From contig NZ_JBDSQX010000042.1 in the NCBI RefSeq assembly GCF_039929605.1, positions 1 to 64,000 on the forward strand: 64,000 bases of DNA. Direction: 5' to 3'. Of this stretch, positions 9,308 through 17,541 are shown in pieces. Each line of letters opens with the position of its first letter. The first letter of the stretch is position 1. Position numbers and translations under genes: made by a program. The notes beneath the pieces are model-generated. The model was given only the letters and a program-made list of their open reading frames with translations, had not been told where the DNA came from and searched no databases. The DNA comes from Pelomonas sp039929605 (GTDB taxonomy: Bacteria > Pseudomonadota > Gammaproteobacteria > Burkholderiales > Burkholderiaceae_C).

Positions 9308-9881
9308 TCCGCGAATAGACGGCCGTGTCGCGCGGTGCGCCGTCTACGCCGAGGGCCTCGTTGCGCAGCACCCCCTCCAGCTCGAAGCCGCAGCGCTGCG
9401 CCACGGCACGGCTTTTCAGGTTGCGCGCATCACAGCGGATCTCGACGCGCCGTGCGCCCAGCCGGTCGAAGGCGAGCGCCGTCAGCAGCGCAACCGCCTC
9501 GCTGACATGGCCCTGGCCCGCCGCCTCGGGGCGGATCCAGTAGCCGATCTCAAAGCGCCGGACGACCCAGTCGATGCGGTGCAGGCCGGTGCCGCCGAGC
9601 ATGCGGCCGGGGCTGCCGTCGGGGCGACGGGCATAGATCTGGAAGCACAGGTCACGGCGGGCAATGAAGTCGGCCTGCATGCGGCGCACGACCAGCTCCG
9701 AGCTTTCGGCGGTCGGGGCTTCCTGCGCCCAGGGCATCCACGGCCGCAGGTGCGAGATAGCCTGCGTGATGACAACGGCCAGCTCGGCGCCCAGGCCCGC
9801 GTGCGGCGCGAGCAGCACGGTGCGCGGGCCATCCAGCCGCTCGGGGATGTCGATCAACACCGGGTCCTGAGGGTCGCTCAT
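9297..9881 (-). CDS. GNAT-family N-acetyltransferase (RimJ/RimL-like)
   Basis: A 194-residue acetyltransferase. The acetyl-CoA pyrophosphate loop region is visible as IRPEAAGQGHVSEA, followed by the typical helix and the RVEIRCDARNLKSRAVAQRCGFELEG segment found in RimJ/RimL and ribosomal-protein-type acetyltransferases. The substrate is unknown: it may act on protein N-termini or small molecules. ATG 9881 overlaps the stop of the upstream MFS gene by four bases (ATGA), which suggests an operon. The end overlaps the convergent ChaN-like gene by 11 bases. Confidence 0.9.
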   Translation of the reverse strand: MSDPQDPVLIDIPERLDGPRTVLLAPHAGLGAELAVVITQAISHLRPWMPWAQEAPTAESSELVVRRMQADFIARRDLCFQIYARRPDGSPGRMLGGTGLHRIDWVVRRFEIGYWIRPEAAGQGHVSEAVALLTALAFDRLGARRVEIRCDARNLKSRAVAQRCGFELEGVLRNEALGVDGAPRDTAVYSRITG

Positions 9882-11158
9882 ACGGTCACCGCCTCGACCG
9901 GCTTGGGCAACTCCCGCACGCCGCGCAGCACTGGGTGGTTCCAAGCCCACACGGCCGTCAGCACGCAGCCCACGCCGGAGAAGGCCAGCGCCGTGCGCAG
10001 GCCGAAGTGCTCGCCCAGCCAGCCGCCCAGCAGCGCGCCGGGTGCGGCGGGCAGCAGGATGAGCCAGCGCACGGTGCTGGTCATGCGGCCCAGCATGGGC
10101 GCCGGCGTGACGGCCTGGCGCAGCGACAGGAAGTTGATGAACATCAGCACCGCGCCCACGCCCCAGCCGAACAGCATCAGCGCGAAGCTGGCCACGCCCA
10201 AGGAGCCAGACGGCGCGAAGGCGAGCTGCAGCCAGGCCAGGCCGCACAGTGAGAAGCCCAGCACCAGGCAGGGCCCTGGGCCGAGGCGGCGGCTGATGCG
10301 GTGGCCGAAGATGCTGGCCAGCACGGTGCCCACGCCGATGGCCACGTAGGACCAGCCCACGGTCTGCGGCGCCATGTGCAGCTCGCGTGTGGCGAGCAGG
10401 ATCTGCACGACGAGTGCTGCGTTGTGGAAGAGGTTCCAGGCGGCCATCAGGATGGCCATGCTGACGAGCAGTTGCCGATCGCGCACGAAACGCAGGCCGG
10501 CCTTGAGTTCCGCCCAGAAGTCCTGCGTCTTGCGCGGCGGCAGGGCTTCATGCACGCGGATGCCGCGCAGGATGAGCACCGACCCGGCCAGCATCAGCGC
10601 GTCCACCACCAGCGCCATCGGTGCGCCCAGCAGCTTGATCAGCAGGCCCGCCATGCCGGGCCCGGCCACGTCGGCGCCGGACGAAGCCAGCGCATTCTTG
10701 GCATGCGCCTCCACCAGCCGCTCGCGAGGCACCACCTGGGTCAGCACGATCTGCGCGGCGGTGCCGGCCGTCGTGTGGACGGTGCCGATGATGAAGCCGA
10801 CGACGTAGAGCCATGCCATGTCCAGCACGCCCAACCAGGCAGCGACAGGCACCGACGCGACGGCCAGCGCCAACGCGACCTCGCCGCTGATGTAGACCGG
10901 CAGCTTGCGCACGCGGTCCAGCAGCACGCCGGCGGGCAGCGAGAACAGCGCGAAGGGCAGCACCTCCAACGCCTGCAGCAGGCCCATCTGCGTGGGGGTG
11001 GCGTTCAGCATCACGGCGGCCGTCAACGGCAGCGCCAACAGCGTGATCTGGCCACCGAGGGAGGAGCAGAGGATGGAGGTCCACAAACGCCGGTAGACGG
11101 CGTCGCGCAGCAGGTCGCTGGGCGCGAGGACGAAGAACTGGATGAAACGGGACAACAT
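9878..11158 (-). CDS. major facilitator superfamily transporter
   Basis: A 426-residue protein with about 12 hydrophobic segments across its whole length. The layout matches MFS drug exporters of the enterobactin-exporter (EntS) or Bmr3-like kind: LPAGVLLDRVRKLP as the loop 2-3 motif, GPGMAGLLIKLLGAP in the middle, and PGALLGGWLGEHFGLRTAL late. It probably exports a small molecule; the substrate is unknown. ATG 11158 was chosen over an upstream extension with no hydrophobic character. It is translationally coupled to the acetyltransferase gene by a 4-base overlap. Confidence 0.9.
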   Translation of the reverse strand: MLSRFIQFFVLAPSDLLRDAVYRRLWTSILCSSLGGQITLLALPLTAAVMLNATPTQMGLLQALEVLPFALFSLPAGVLLDRVRKLPVYISGEVALALAVASVPVAAWLGVLDMAWLYVVGFIIGTVHTTAGTAAQIVLTQVVPRERLVEAHAKNALASSGADVAGPGMAGLLIKLLGAPMALVVDALMLAGSVLILRGIRVHEALPPRKTQDFWAELKAGLRFVRDRQLLVSMAILMAAWNLFHNAALVVQILLATRELHMAPQTVGWSYVAIGVGTVLASIFGHRISRRLGPGPCLVLGFSLCGLAWLQLAFAPSGSLGVASFALMLFGWGVGAVLMFINFLSLRQAVTPAPMLGRMTSTVRWLILLPAAPGALLGGWLGEHFGLRTALAFSGVGCVLTAVWAWNHPVLRGVRELPKPVEAVTV

Positions 11159-11263
11159 GACGGCTCGGGTTGAGACTCGACGCGCGGGCCGCAGGCCCGC
11201 CAGGCAGGACACGCCAGGAAGGCGCGTCAGTCGAGATCGAGCAGCTTGGTCATGCGCTGAATG

Positions 11264-11641
11264 CTAGCAGCGTGGCTCGACGGTGAGCTCCGCAAAGCCG
11301 GTGGCCGCGTCGAACTCGCGCCGCAGTGAACCGGCAGGCAGCGGCGCCACCAGCAGCTCTGCCGTCGTGCGCACCTGGCAGCCGGCGCAGACATGGCCGC
11401 CGAACACGCGGCCTGCCGCGTCGGACACGCTGGCGTGCAGGTGTGCGCCGTCGGGTGTCAGGCTGCCGCTGAGGGTGAGGATCTCCAGCGGGCCTTCAAT
11501 CAGCGTGGCCCCAGGCTCGCCGGCAAAGCGCAGTTGGGCGTGGGCGAGGCTGCCGATGCCGGCGACGACAAAGCCGGTGCGGCCGCTGGCCTCCAGCGTG
11601 GCGCGCAGGTCGTCGCCAGGGTTCAGGCGCAGTGCCTCCAT
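11264..11641 (-). CDS. PPC/DUF296-domain protein
   Basis: A 125-residue single-domain protein matching the PPC (DUF296) fold, which in plants is linked to AT-hook DNA-binding proteins and occurs alone in bacteria. Seen here are the N-terminal RLNPGDDLRATLEA, the central GIGSLAHAQLRF and GPLEILTLSGSL, and the HLHASVSDAAGRVFGGHV segment that holds the family's metal-site-like His residues. An alternative GTG at 11647 would overlap the stop of the gamma-glutamyltransferase gene (GTGA); ATG 11641 is just inside it. Either way the two genes are coupled. The biological role is unknown. Confidence 0.87.
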   Translation of the reverse strand: MEALRLNPGDDLRATLEASGRTGFVVAGIGSLAHAQLRFAGEPGATLIEGPLEILTLSGSLTPDGAHLHASVSDAAGRVFGGHVCAGCQVRTTAELLVAPLPAGSLRREFDAATGFAELTVEPRC

Positions 11642-11643
11642 GC

Positions 11644-13257
11644 TCACCAGCCCACGGCCGCACCATCACGGCGCGGATCACTGGCGGCTACGTAGCCTTG
11701 CGCACTCGGGTCGCCCAGGCGCCAGATGAACTGGCCGGCGCCGAAGTCCTGGTAGCTGTCGTGGATGTCGCCGATCTCGTGACCGCGTGCGCGCAGGGTC
11801 TCGATGGTGGCGGCGGGCATGTGCGGCTCGACGTTGATCGACAGGCCGTCGTTGAAGCGCCAGCGCGGCGCATCGCAGGCGGCCTGCGGGTTCTGGCCGT
11901 AGCAGAGCATGCGCACCAGCGTCTGCATATGGCCCTGGGGCTGCATGTTGCCGCCCATGACGCCGAAGCTCATGACGGGCGCGCCGTCCTTCGTCAGAAA
12001 CGCCGGAATGATGGTGTGGAAGGGGCGCTTGCCCGGCGCGACCTGGTTGGGGTGCCCCGCCTCCAGCGTGAAGCAGTGGCCGCGGTTCTGCAGGCTGACG
12101 CCGTAGCCAGGCAGCACCAGGCCCGAGCCGAAGCCCATGTAGTTGCTCTGGATGAAGCTGACCATCATTCCGGACTCGTCGGCCGCCGTCAGGTAGATGG
12201 TGCCGCCCTTGACGGGGTTGCCGGCGCCGAAGACCTGCGCGCGGGCCGGATCGATCAGCCTGGCCCGCGAGGCGAGGTAGTCGGGGTCTAGCAACTGCGC
12301 GGCGCTGACCGTCATGGCGCCAGGCTCGGCCACGTAACGGTAGACGTCGGCAAAGGCCAGCTTCATCGCCTCGATCATCAGGTGCTGGGCCTCGGGGCTG
12401 TCGACGGCGTGGGCCGTGACATTGCAATGCTCCAGCAACCCCAGCGCCATCTGCGCGGCGATGCCCTGGCCGTTGGGCGGGATCTCGTGCAGCGTGTGGC
12501 CGGCAAAGTCCTTGGCCAGCGGCGTGACCCATTCAGGCTGGTAGGCCGCGAGGTCGGCTTCCGTCAAGGCACCGCCCGTCTCACGCGCGAAGCGGGCCAG
12601 CGCCTGCGCGATCTCACCGCGGTAGAAGGCCTCGCCCTTGGATTCGGCGATCAGCTTCAGGCTGCGCGCTGCGGCTTCAAAGCGGAACAGCTCGCCAACC
12701 TGGGGTGCCCGGCCGTTGGGCAGCAAGGCTTGCGCAAAGCCGGGCTGCGATGTCAGCTCGCTCAAGCCCGCAGCCAGCGCCCATTTGCCCTGCACGACGG
12801 GCGGCACGGCAAAGCCGCGCTCGGCGATCTCGATGGCCGGCTGCATCAGGTCGGCGAACGGCAGCTTGCCGAAGCGTTCACTCAGCGCCACCCACGCGCC
12901 GACGGCGCCGGGCACCGTCACCGAGCCCCAGCCACGCTTGGGCATGACCTGACCCTTGAAGAAATCCGGCGTCCACGCTGCCGGCGCCGGCCCCGAGGCA
13001 TTGAGCCCGTGCAACTGCTGCCCGTCCCACAGGATGCAGAAGGCGTCCGAGCCGAGCCCATTGCTGCACGGCTCGACCAGCGTCATGCAGGCTGCAGCAG
13101 CGATGGCTGCGTCCACCGCATTGCCACCCAGCCGCAGCATCTGCAGGCCCGCCTGCGCCGCGAGCGGGTGCGAGGTCGAGACGATGTTGCGAGCGAACAG
13201 CGGGCTGCGCCGGCTTGGATAGCCGGCGGCCCAGTCGAAGCGAGAGGCTGTATTCAT
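11644..13257 (-). CDS. ggt: gamma-glutamyltransferase family protein
   Basis: A 537-residue Ntn-hydrolase of the gamma-glutamyltranspeptidase family. It is made as a proenzyme and cleaves itself before a nucleophilic Thr, here most likely about residue 353 in KGGTIYLTAADESG. Other family marks are GGNAVDAAIAAAACMTLVEP near the N-terminus, GLGSDAF, GWGSVTVPGAVGAW, and NRGHCFTLEAGHPN late in the small subunit. No signal peptide is visible at the chosen ATG 13257, unlike classical periplasmic GGT, so it may be a cytoplasmic paralogue acting on another gamma-glutamyl or acyl substrate. It is upstream of and coupled to the PPC-domain gene. Confidence 0.9.
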   Translation of the reverse strand: MNTASRFDWAAGYPSRRSPLFARNIVSTSHPLAAQAGLQMLRLGGNAVDAAIAAAACMTLVEPCSNGLGSDAFCILWDGQQLHGLNASGPAPAAWTPDFFKGQVMPKRGWGSVTVPGAVGAWVALSERFGKLPFADLMQPAIEIAERGFAVPPVVQGKWALAAGLSELTSQPGFAQALLPNGRAPQVGELFRFEAAARSLKLIAESKGEAFYRGEIAQALARFARETGGALTEADLAAYQPEWVTPLAKDFAGHTLHEIPPNGQGIAAQMALGLLEHCNVTAHAVDSPEAQHLMIEAMKLAFADVYRYVAEPGAMTVSAAQLLDPDYLASRARLIDPARAQVFGAGNPVKGGTIYLTAADESGMMVSFIQSNYMGFGSGLVLPGYGVSLQNRGHCFTLEAGHPNQVAPGKRPFHTIIPAFLTKDGAPVMSFGVMGGNMQPQGHMQTLVRMLCYGQNPQAACDAPRWRFNDGLSINVEPHMPAATIETLRARGHEIGDIHDSYQDFGAGQFIWRLGDPSAQGYVAASDPRRDGAAVGW

Positions 13258-13281
13258 GGAGGTCGATTCTGCGCGGTGTAA

Positions 13282-13295
13282 GGCTTTGCAAAGCC
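13282..13295. promoter_or_regulatory. perfect 14 bp palindrome in a divergent promoter region
   Basis: GGCTTTGCAAAGCC is a perfect 7+7 palindrome, 25 bases upstream of the ggt-like start and about 93 bases upstream of the small exported protein. Its place in the only space between two divergent genes makes it a candidate operator for a dimeric regulator. No regulator gene is adjacent, so this is only a structural observation. Confidence 0.35.
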
Positions 13296-13388
13296 CCGGT
13301 GCATCGTCAACTTGGCGCGATGGGGCGTCGTTGTGGACCCAAGCTTTCGCGAAGCCCTCCCAACCCCAAACACCCTGGAGCACTCAAG

Positions 13389-13661
13389 ATGAACACGCTG
13401 AAGACCGCCATCGCCACCGCCCTCATCACGCTCGCCTCTGGTGTGGCCCTGGCGCAAAGCCCGACCCCCGCCACTGCGCCTGCAGTCAAGGCCAGCGCCG
13501 CCACGCCTGCTGTCAAGGCTACTCCGGCGACCCCGGCAACCGGCACCGCCGCCACGGCCGCGACGCCGGCCATGCCGGCTGACGCCGCCAGCGGCGCCAA
13601 GCATCACAAGCGTCACGCTAAGAAGCACGCCGACGCCAAGACCGAAACCAAGACGCAGTAA
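13389..13661 (+). CDS. small exported Ala/Pro/Thr-rich, Lys/His-tailed protein
   Basis: A 90-residue protein with a clear signal peptide (MNTLKTAIATALITLASGVALAQ) followed by low-complexity repeats of the type AVKA/ATPA and a basic tail KHHKRHAKKHADAKTETK. The composition resembles small periplasmic acid-shock-type (Asr-like) proteins, but no specific homology can be claimed. GGAG lies upstream of ATG 13389. A strong terminator follows 20 bases after the stop, so it is a self-contained single-gene transcript. Function unknown. Confidence 0.72.
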   Translation: MNTLKTAIATALITLASGVALAQSPTPATAPAVKASAATPAVKATPATPATGTAATAATPAMPADAASGAKHHKRHAKKHADAKTETKTQ

Positions 13662-13680
13662 GCGCGAGAGCGCTCTGCGC

Positions 13681-13716
13681 AAGGCCGCTGCCCTCAAAGG
13701 CAGCGGCCTTTTATTT
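13681..13716 (+). terminator. Rho-independent terminator of the small exported protein gene
   Basis: A perfect 12 bp stem AAGGCCGCTGCC / GGCAGCGGCCTT with a 6-base loop CTCAAA is followed by a T-rich tract TTATTTGTT. It lies 20 bases after the stop codon. The convergent S49 protease gene ends at 13719, and the stem could also act on its transcripts, though the U-tract is only on the plus strand. Confidence 0.85.
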
Positions 13717-13718
13717 GT

Positions 13719-14708
13719 TCAGCGGATCGGCGCCATCTCGCGCAGCGCCTTGACCGCACCGCCGCCGATGGCGGCGCCGAAGCGCTTGGCCAGGCGCTCG
13801 GCCACGTTGTCCTTGGGCGTGTAGTCGATGACGTCCTCGGCCTTGACGACCTCACGGGCCACGTAGTCGAGGTTGCCGTAGTGGTCCGCCAGGCCCATCT
13901 GCACGGCCTGCTCGCCGTTCCAGAACAGGCCGGAGAAGGTCTCGGGCGTTTCCTTCAGTCGCTTGCCCCGGCCTTCGCGCACGACGGCGATGAACTGTTG
14001 GTGGATCTGGTCCAGCATGGCCTGCGCATAGGCGCGCTGCTTGGGAACGAGCGGGCTGAACGGGTCCAGCATGCCCTTGTTCTCGCCGGCGGTCAGCAGG
14101 CGGCGCTCGATGCCGACCTTGTCCATTAGCCCGGTGAAACCGAAGCCGTCCATCAGCACGCCGATGGAGCCGACGATGGAGGCCTTGTCGACGTAGATCT
14201 CGTCTGCCGCTGCGGCGATGTAGTAGGCACCGGATGCGCACATTTCCTCGACGACGGCGTAGACCGGCTTGTCGTAGCGCTTCTTCAGCCGCTTGATCTC
14301 GTCGTAGACGATGCCCGCCTGCACCGGGCTGCCGCCGGGCGAGTTGATGCGTAGCACGACCGCTTGGGCCGCGTCGTCCTTGAAGGCGTCCCGCAGCGCG
14401 GCCAGCAGCAACTCGGCGCTGGCTTCGCTGTCCGCAGCGATCTCGCCGCGCACCTCGACGAGGGCCGTGTGGGGCGTCGTCGTCGTCGCCACATGCCGGC
14501 CCTGCCACCACAGGCTGTAGATCAGCAGGGCCGCGATCAGCAGCCAGAACAGGCGGAACACCGTGCGCCAGCGCCGCTCCACGCGCCGCTCGCGCAAGAA
14601 ATCACGCGCCAGCTGGGCCAGCAGCGTTTCGTTGTGCGGCGTGAGCGAAGGCGGCACGCCGACGGGCTCGGGCATCGGGGGCGGCAGGGTGTCTTCGGGG
14701 AGGCTCAT
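13719..14708 (-). CDS. S49-family signal-peptide peptidase (SppA/SohB type)
   Basis: A 329-residue membrane-anchored serine protease. A proline-rich cytoplasmic N-terminus is followed by one membrane helix (FRLFWLLIAALLIYSLWW, about residues 38-56) and a ClpP-like domain. LRINSPGGSP forms the oxyanion strand, EMCASGAYYIA carries the catalytic Ser, and the Lys is probably the one in GENKGMLDPFSPL. The single-domain size fits SohB/short SppA, which degrade cleaved signal peptides in the membrane. ATG 14708 is preferred over a TTG at 14720. The upstream Rieske gene ends 1 base before it, so the two form one unit. Confidence 0.92.
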   Translation of the reverse strand: MSLPEDTLPPPMPEPVGVPPSLTPHNETLLAQLARDFLRERRVERRWRTVFRLFWLLIAALLIYSLWWQGRHVATTTTPHTALVEVRGEIAADSEASAELLLAALRDAFKDDAAQAVVLRINSPGGSPVQAGIVYDEIKRLKKRYDKPVYAVVEEMCASGAYYIAAAADEIYVDKASIVGSIGVLMDGFGFTGLMDKVGIERRLLTAGENKGMLDPFSPLVPKQRAYAQAMLDQIHQQFIAVVREGRGKRLKETPETFSGLFWNGEQAVQMGLADHYGNLDYVAREVVKAEDVIDYTPKDNVAERLAKRFGAAIGGGAVKALREMAPIR

Positions 14709-14709
14709 A

Positions 14710-15087
14710 TCAGTCTTCAAAAGCGGGTTTGGTATCGCGTGTCGGCTGCCAGTAGACCTCGCCGTCGCGCTCGGTCACTTCGATCTTGGTCAAGCGGCCC
14801 CGGTTGCAGGGCCCCATCACGCACCGGCCGGTCAGCGGCTCGTAGACGGCGCCATGGATGCTGCACATGATGAAGCGCTTGTCGCCGTCCAGGAACTCGC
14901 CTTCCTGCCAGTCCATCTCGGCCGGCACATGCGCGCAACGGTTGAGGTAGGCCACGACACGGTCGTCGAAGCGCAGCGCGAAGGCCCGCACCGGCTCGCG
15001 CCACTGCAGCACGTCGAAGCTGACCGCCTTGCCACGTTCCTCCAACTCTGCGGAAGCACACAGGCGCTGCGGCGACATAGCGTCCAT
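14710..15087 (-). CDS. Rieske [2Fe-2S] domain protein
   Basis: A 125-residue single-domain Rieske protein. The cluster ligands are visible as CAH (in NRCAHVP) and CSIH, the CxH...CxxH pattern binding a [2Fe-2S] cluster through two Cys and two His. Such small soluble Rieske proteins act as electron carriers for oxygenases or of unknown partners; no oxygenase gene is adjacent. ATG 15087 is used; ATG 15078 is an alternative three codons later. It lies immediately upstream of the S49 protease gene. Confidence 0.88.
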   Translation of the reverse strand: MDAMSPQRLCASAELEERGKAVSFDVLQWREPVRAFALRFDDRVVAYLNRCAHVPAEMDWQEGEFLDGDKRFIMCSIHGAVYEPLTGRCVMGPCNRGRLTKIEVTERDGEVYWQPTRDTKPAFED

Positions 15088-15281
15088 ATCAGCTGTCCAT
15101 GACGTTGTGCGCCACGTTTGGTTCGTGGAATGGCCTTCTCGGGCCGAGCGCCGGGCCGCTCCCAAGCCGGCCCGTCCGGCGATGTGCTTGCGGCTCGATG
15201 CCGCGAGCATCGCCGTCCCCACGGGGGACCGACCAGGCACGTCCGCGTCCAGCGGCGAGGGACTGGGCGAGGGGCTTCACG
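15088..15281. other. intergenic gap with an imperfect hairpin
   Basis: These 194 bases separate the HAD phosphatase stop from the Rieske start on the same strand. No open frame with coding character is seen. An imperfect stem-loop at about 15178-15214 (core GCGGC/GCCGC, loop TCGAT) lacks a U-tract on either strand, so it is not a convincing terminator. A promoter for the Rieske-S49 pair may lie here but no clear boxes are visible. Confidence 0.4.
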
Positions 15282-15941
15282 TCAGGCATGCGCGATCAGC
15301 CAGTCGTGCAGCTCGCGCGTCGAATGCGCGATGAAGAGCGGCTTGAACTCGGCAAAGGTCTCGTGGTCATGCGCGCCGAAGCTGACCGCCACGCAGGGCG
15401 CGCCGGCATTGGCCGCCAACTGCAGGTCATGCGTCGTGTCGCCGATCATCAACGTCCGCTCGGGCTCCACGCCGAACTCGCGCATCAGCTCCAGCAGCAT
15501 CTGCGGATGCGGCTTGGAGCGCGTCTCGTCGGCCGTGCGTGTGGCGTCGAACAGATGGCCCAGCGCGCTCGACGCCAGCACGCGGTCCAGGCCCACGCGG
15601 TTCTTGCCGGTGGCTACGGCCAGCCAGTGATGGCGGGCTTTCAGTGCCTCCAGCATCTCCAGGCTGCCGTCGAACAGCGACAGCTCGTGTTCGGAGGCCA
15701 GATAGTGATGGCGATAGCGCAGCCCCAATTCGGGGTAGCGGTCCTCGGCCAGCCCCGGCACCGCATGCTCCAGCGCGTCACGCAGGCCCAGGCCGATGAC
15801 GTATTTGGCGCGCTCGAACTCGGGCTCGGGCAAACCGACGTCCACGGCGGCGCGCTGGATGCAGCGGGCGATCAGCGCGGTGGAGTCGAACAGCGTGCCG
15901 TCCCAGTCGAAGGCGATGAGGTCGAAGCGTTGGGGTCTCAT
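15282..15941 (-). CDS. HAD-superfamily phosphatase (phosphoglycolate phosphatase-like)
   Basis: A 219-residue HAD hydrolase of the Gph/PGP subgroup. Motif I is FDWDGTLFDS (nucleophile Asp and the acid two residues on), motif II is VATGK (Thr), motif III includes SKPHP (Lys), and motif IV is MIGDTTHD. A helical cap lies between I and II. The likely substrate is 2-phosphoglycolate or another small phosphoester. ATG 15941 overlaps the rluC stop (ATGA), so it is translated with rluC, an arrangement common in this group. Confidence 0.9.
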   Translation of the reverse strand: MRPQRFDLIAFDWDGTLFDSTALIARCIQRAAVDVGLPEPEFERAKYVIGLGLRDALEHAVPGLAEDRYPELGLRYRHHYLASEHELSLFDGSLEMLEALKARHHWLAVATGKNRVGLDRVLASSALGHLFDATRTADETRSKPHPQMLLELMREFGVEPERTLMIGDTTHDLQLAANAGAPCVAVSFGAHDHETFAEFKPLFIAHSTRELHDWLIAHA

Positions 15942-16933
15942 GGGTTCGCGAGGTTGGCACATTCGGGCGGCAGCGGCGCTTCCAGCGTCATTTCGGCGCC
16001 CGTGGCGGGATGGACGACGCGCAGTTGGCGGGCATGCAGGAACATACGATCAAATTTTGCCGGCCCGCGCGCCAACTCCCGGTTGCGCTCGAAGTCGCCG
16101 TACTTCGGGTCGCCAACGATGGCGTGGCCCGCCTGCTGCAGGTGGACGCGGATCTGGTGGGTGCGGCCCGTCTTGATGGTCACGTCGAGCAGGCTGAACT
16201 GCGGCGTTCTCTGCACGACCTTGACGAGGCTGATCGAGCGCTTGGCGTCTTCCTCCTCCGCCTTGCCCGGCCGCACCCACCGCTCCCCGTCGCCGCCGAC
16301 GAACTTGACCAGCGGCACGTCGATGACCTTGAGCTTGGCCGGCCAGTCGCCCCAGACCAGGGCGGCATAGGTCTTGCCCGTCTCGCGCTCGCGCAGTTGG
16401 TCCTGCAGCGCTACCAGCGCGCTGCGCTTCTTGGCGATCATCAGGAGGCCGGAGGTTTCCTTGTCGAGCCGGTGCACCAGTTCCAGGAACTTGGCTGTTG
16501 GCCGCGCGCGGCGCAACTGCTCGATGACGCCGAAGCTCACGCCCGAGCCGCCGTGCACCGCCACGCCGGCCGGCTTGTCGATGACCAGCAGGTGGTCGTC
16601 CTCGAACACGACCGGGAACTCGCGCGGCGGCGCTTCGGGCTGGGCGGCGCGCTCGGGCAGGCGCACGGGCGGGATGCGCACCTCGTCGCCGATCTCCAGC
16701 CGTGTGTCGGCCTGGGCGCGGCCCTTGTTGACCCGCACTTCACCCGCGCGGATGACGCGGTAGACATGCGTCTTGGGCACGCCCTTGAGTTCGCGCAGCA
16801 GAAAGTTATCCAGCCGCTGCCCGGCGGAGCCTTCGTCCACCGTCACCCGCCTGACCGCCGGAGCCGCTGCCGGGGGAGGGGTTTGCGTGGTGGCGGGCGG
16901 CGATGGAGCTGCCTCTATAATCCTTTTCACCAC
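15938..16933 (-). CDS. rluC: 23S rRNA pseudouridine synthase RluC
   Basis: About 331 residues. An N-terminal S4 RNA-binding domain (GQRLDNFLLRELKGVPKTHVYRVIRAGEVRVNKGR) precedes the RsuA/RluA catalytic domain with the signature HRLDKETSGLLMIAK, whose Asp is catalytic. KTGRTHQIRVHL and GDPKYGD follow. RluC modifies three uridines of 23S rRNA. No ATG is found near the expected N-terminus; GTG 16933 (or GTG 16930) best fits the S4 domain start. The position opposite rne is conserved in proteobacteria. Stop overlaps the HAD gene start. Confidence 0.9.
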   Translation of the reverse strand: MVKRIIEAAPSPPATTQTPPPAAAPAVRRVTVDEGSAGQRLDNFLLRELKGVPKTHVYRVIRAGEVRVNKGRAQADTRLEIGDEVRIPPVRLPERAAQPEAPPREFPVVFEDDHLLVIDKPAGVAVHGGSGVSFGVIEQLRRARPTAKFLELVHRLDKETSGLLMIAKKRSALVALQDQLRERETGKTYAALVWGDWPAKLKVIDVPLVKFVGGDGERWVRPGKAEEEDAKRSISLVKVVQRTPQFSLLDVTIKTGRTHQIRVHLQQAGHAIVGDPKYGDFERNRELARGPAKFDRMFLHARQLRVVHPATGAEMTLEAPLPPECANLANP

Positions 16934-17541
16934 GTTGTTGCCGTAAGTATTTGATTTGCTTGATTTTAGCGGCGGTAACGTGCGGTCAACGGGCGAAAGC
17001 CCGGCGGCCACAGGCGATGCAACGCGAACGATGGCCGGCAGGTTCCCTCCCTGTGTGAGTGAACGGCCCGCTGACAGACGCGGCAGAGCGATGACACAAG
17101 AACCCGCGAGCCCCGCTGCTTTTGATTGTTTCGAAGGCACACGGCGCCCGCAGACAACAAGGTTTCCATGGCGACAGAGCGCCTGGCCCTCCGGCCAAGT
17201 GAGCTGTCACCAGCGTCCAGCAGCCCACGCAGATGAGCATGCCCCTCCCCCCACACGCACCCCAGCGGCCCCGGCTTGATGCCGGCGTGGCCGCCCTGAC
17301 CCGGCCTATGGCTGGGCGGGTGCGCGCGGGAGCCGGCAGCTCGGCTCGCTTGAGTGCTGCTGCGGCGCACGCGCCAACGCCGACTGCACGCTGACCCCCC
17401 GGTCAGTTGCGCTTTCGGTCCAGGGCGATTCCTTCCTCGGTTCTTCTCGTCGCCCGTGCATCTTGAGCTGCTCTCGGGCAGCGCGATGAACGTGCGCGTT
17501 TTGCGGCGGCTGATGCCCCCCGGCGCGCGAGGAGTGATGAC
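16934..17541. other. rluC-rne divergent leader, about 0.6 kb without a gene
   Basis: These 608 bases lie between the divergent starts of rluC and rne. Visible items are the likely rluC promoter, a small GGGC-GAAA-GCCC tetraloop hairpin at about 16990-17003, a CCGGC/GCCGG hairpin near 17270-17285, and a pyrimidine-rich tract ahead of rne. Short open frames on both strands look like GC-driven noise. In enterobacteria the rne 5' leader is long and mediates autoregulation; a similar role here is inference from length and place. Confidence 0.5.
16963..16989 (-). promoter_or_regulatory. putative sigma70 promoter for rluC
   Basis: On the minus strand TTGACC (16989-16984) is followed 15 bases later by TAAAAT (16968-16963), about 30 bases before the GTG start of rluC. 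The boxes match the consensus well but the spacer is short, so this is moderate evidence. Confidence 0.4.
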
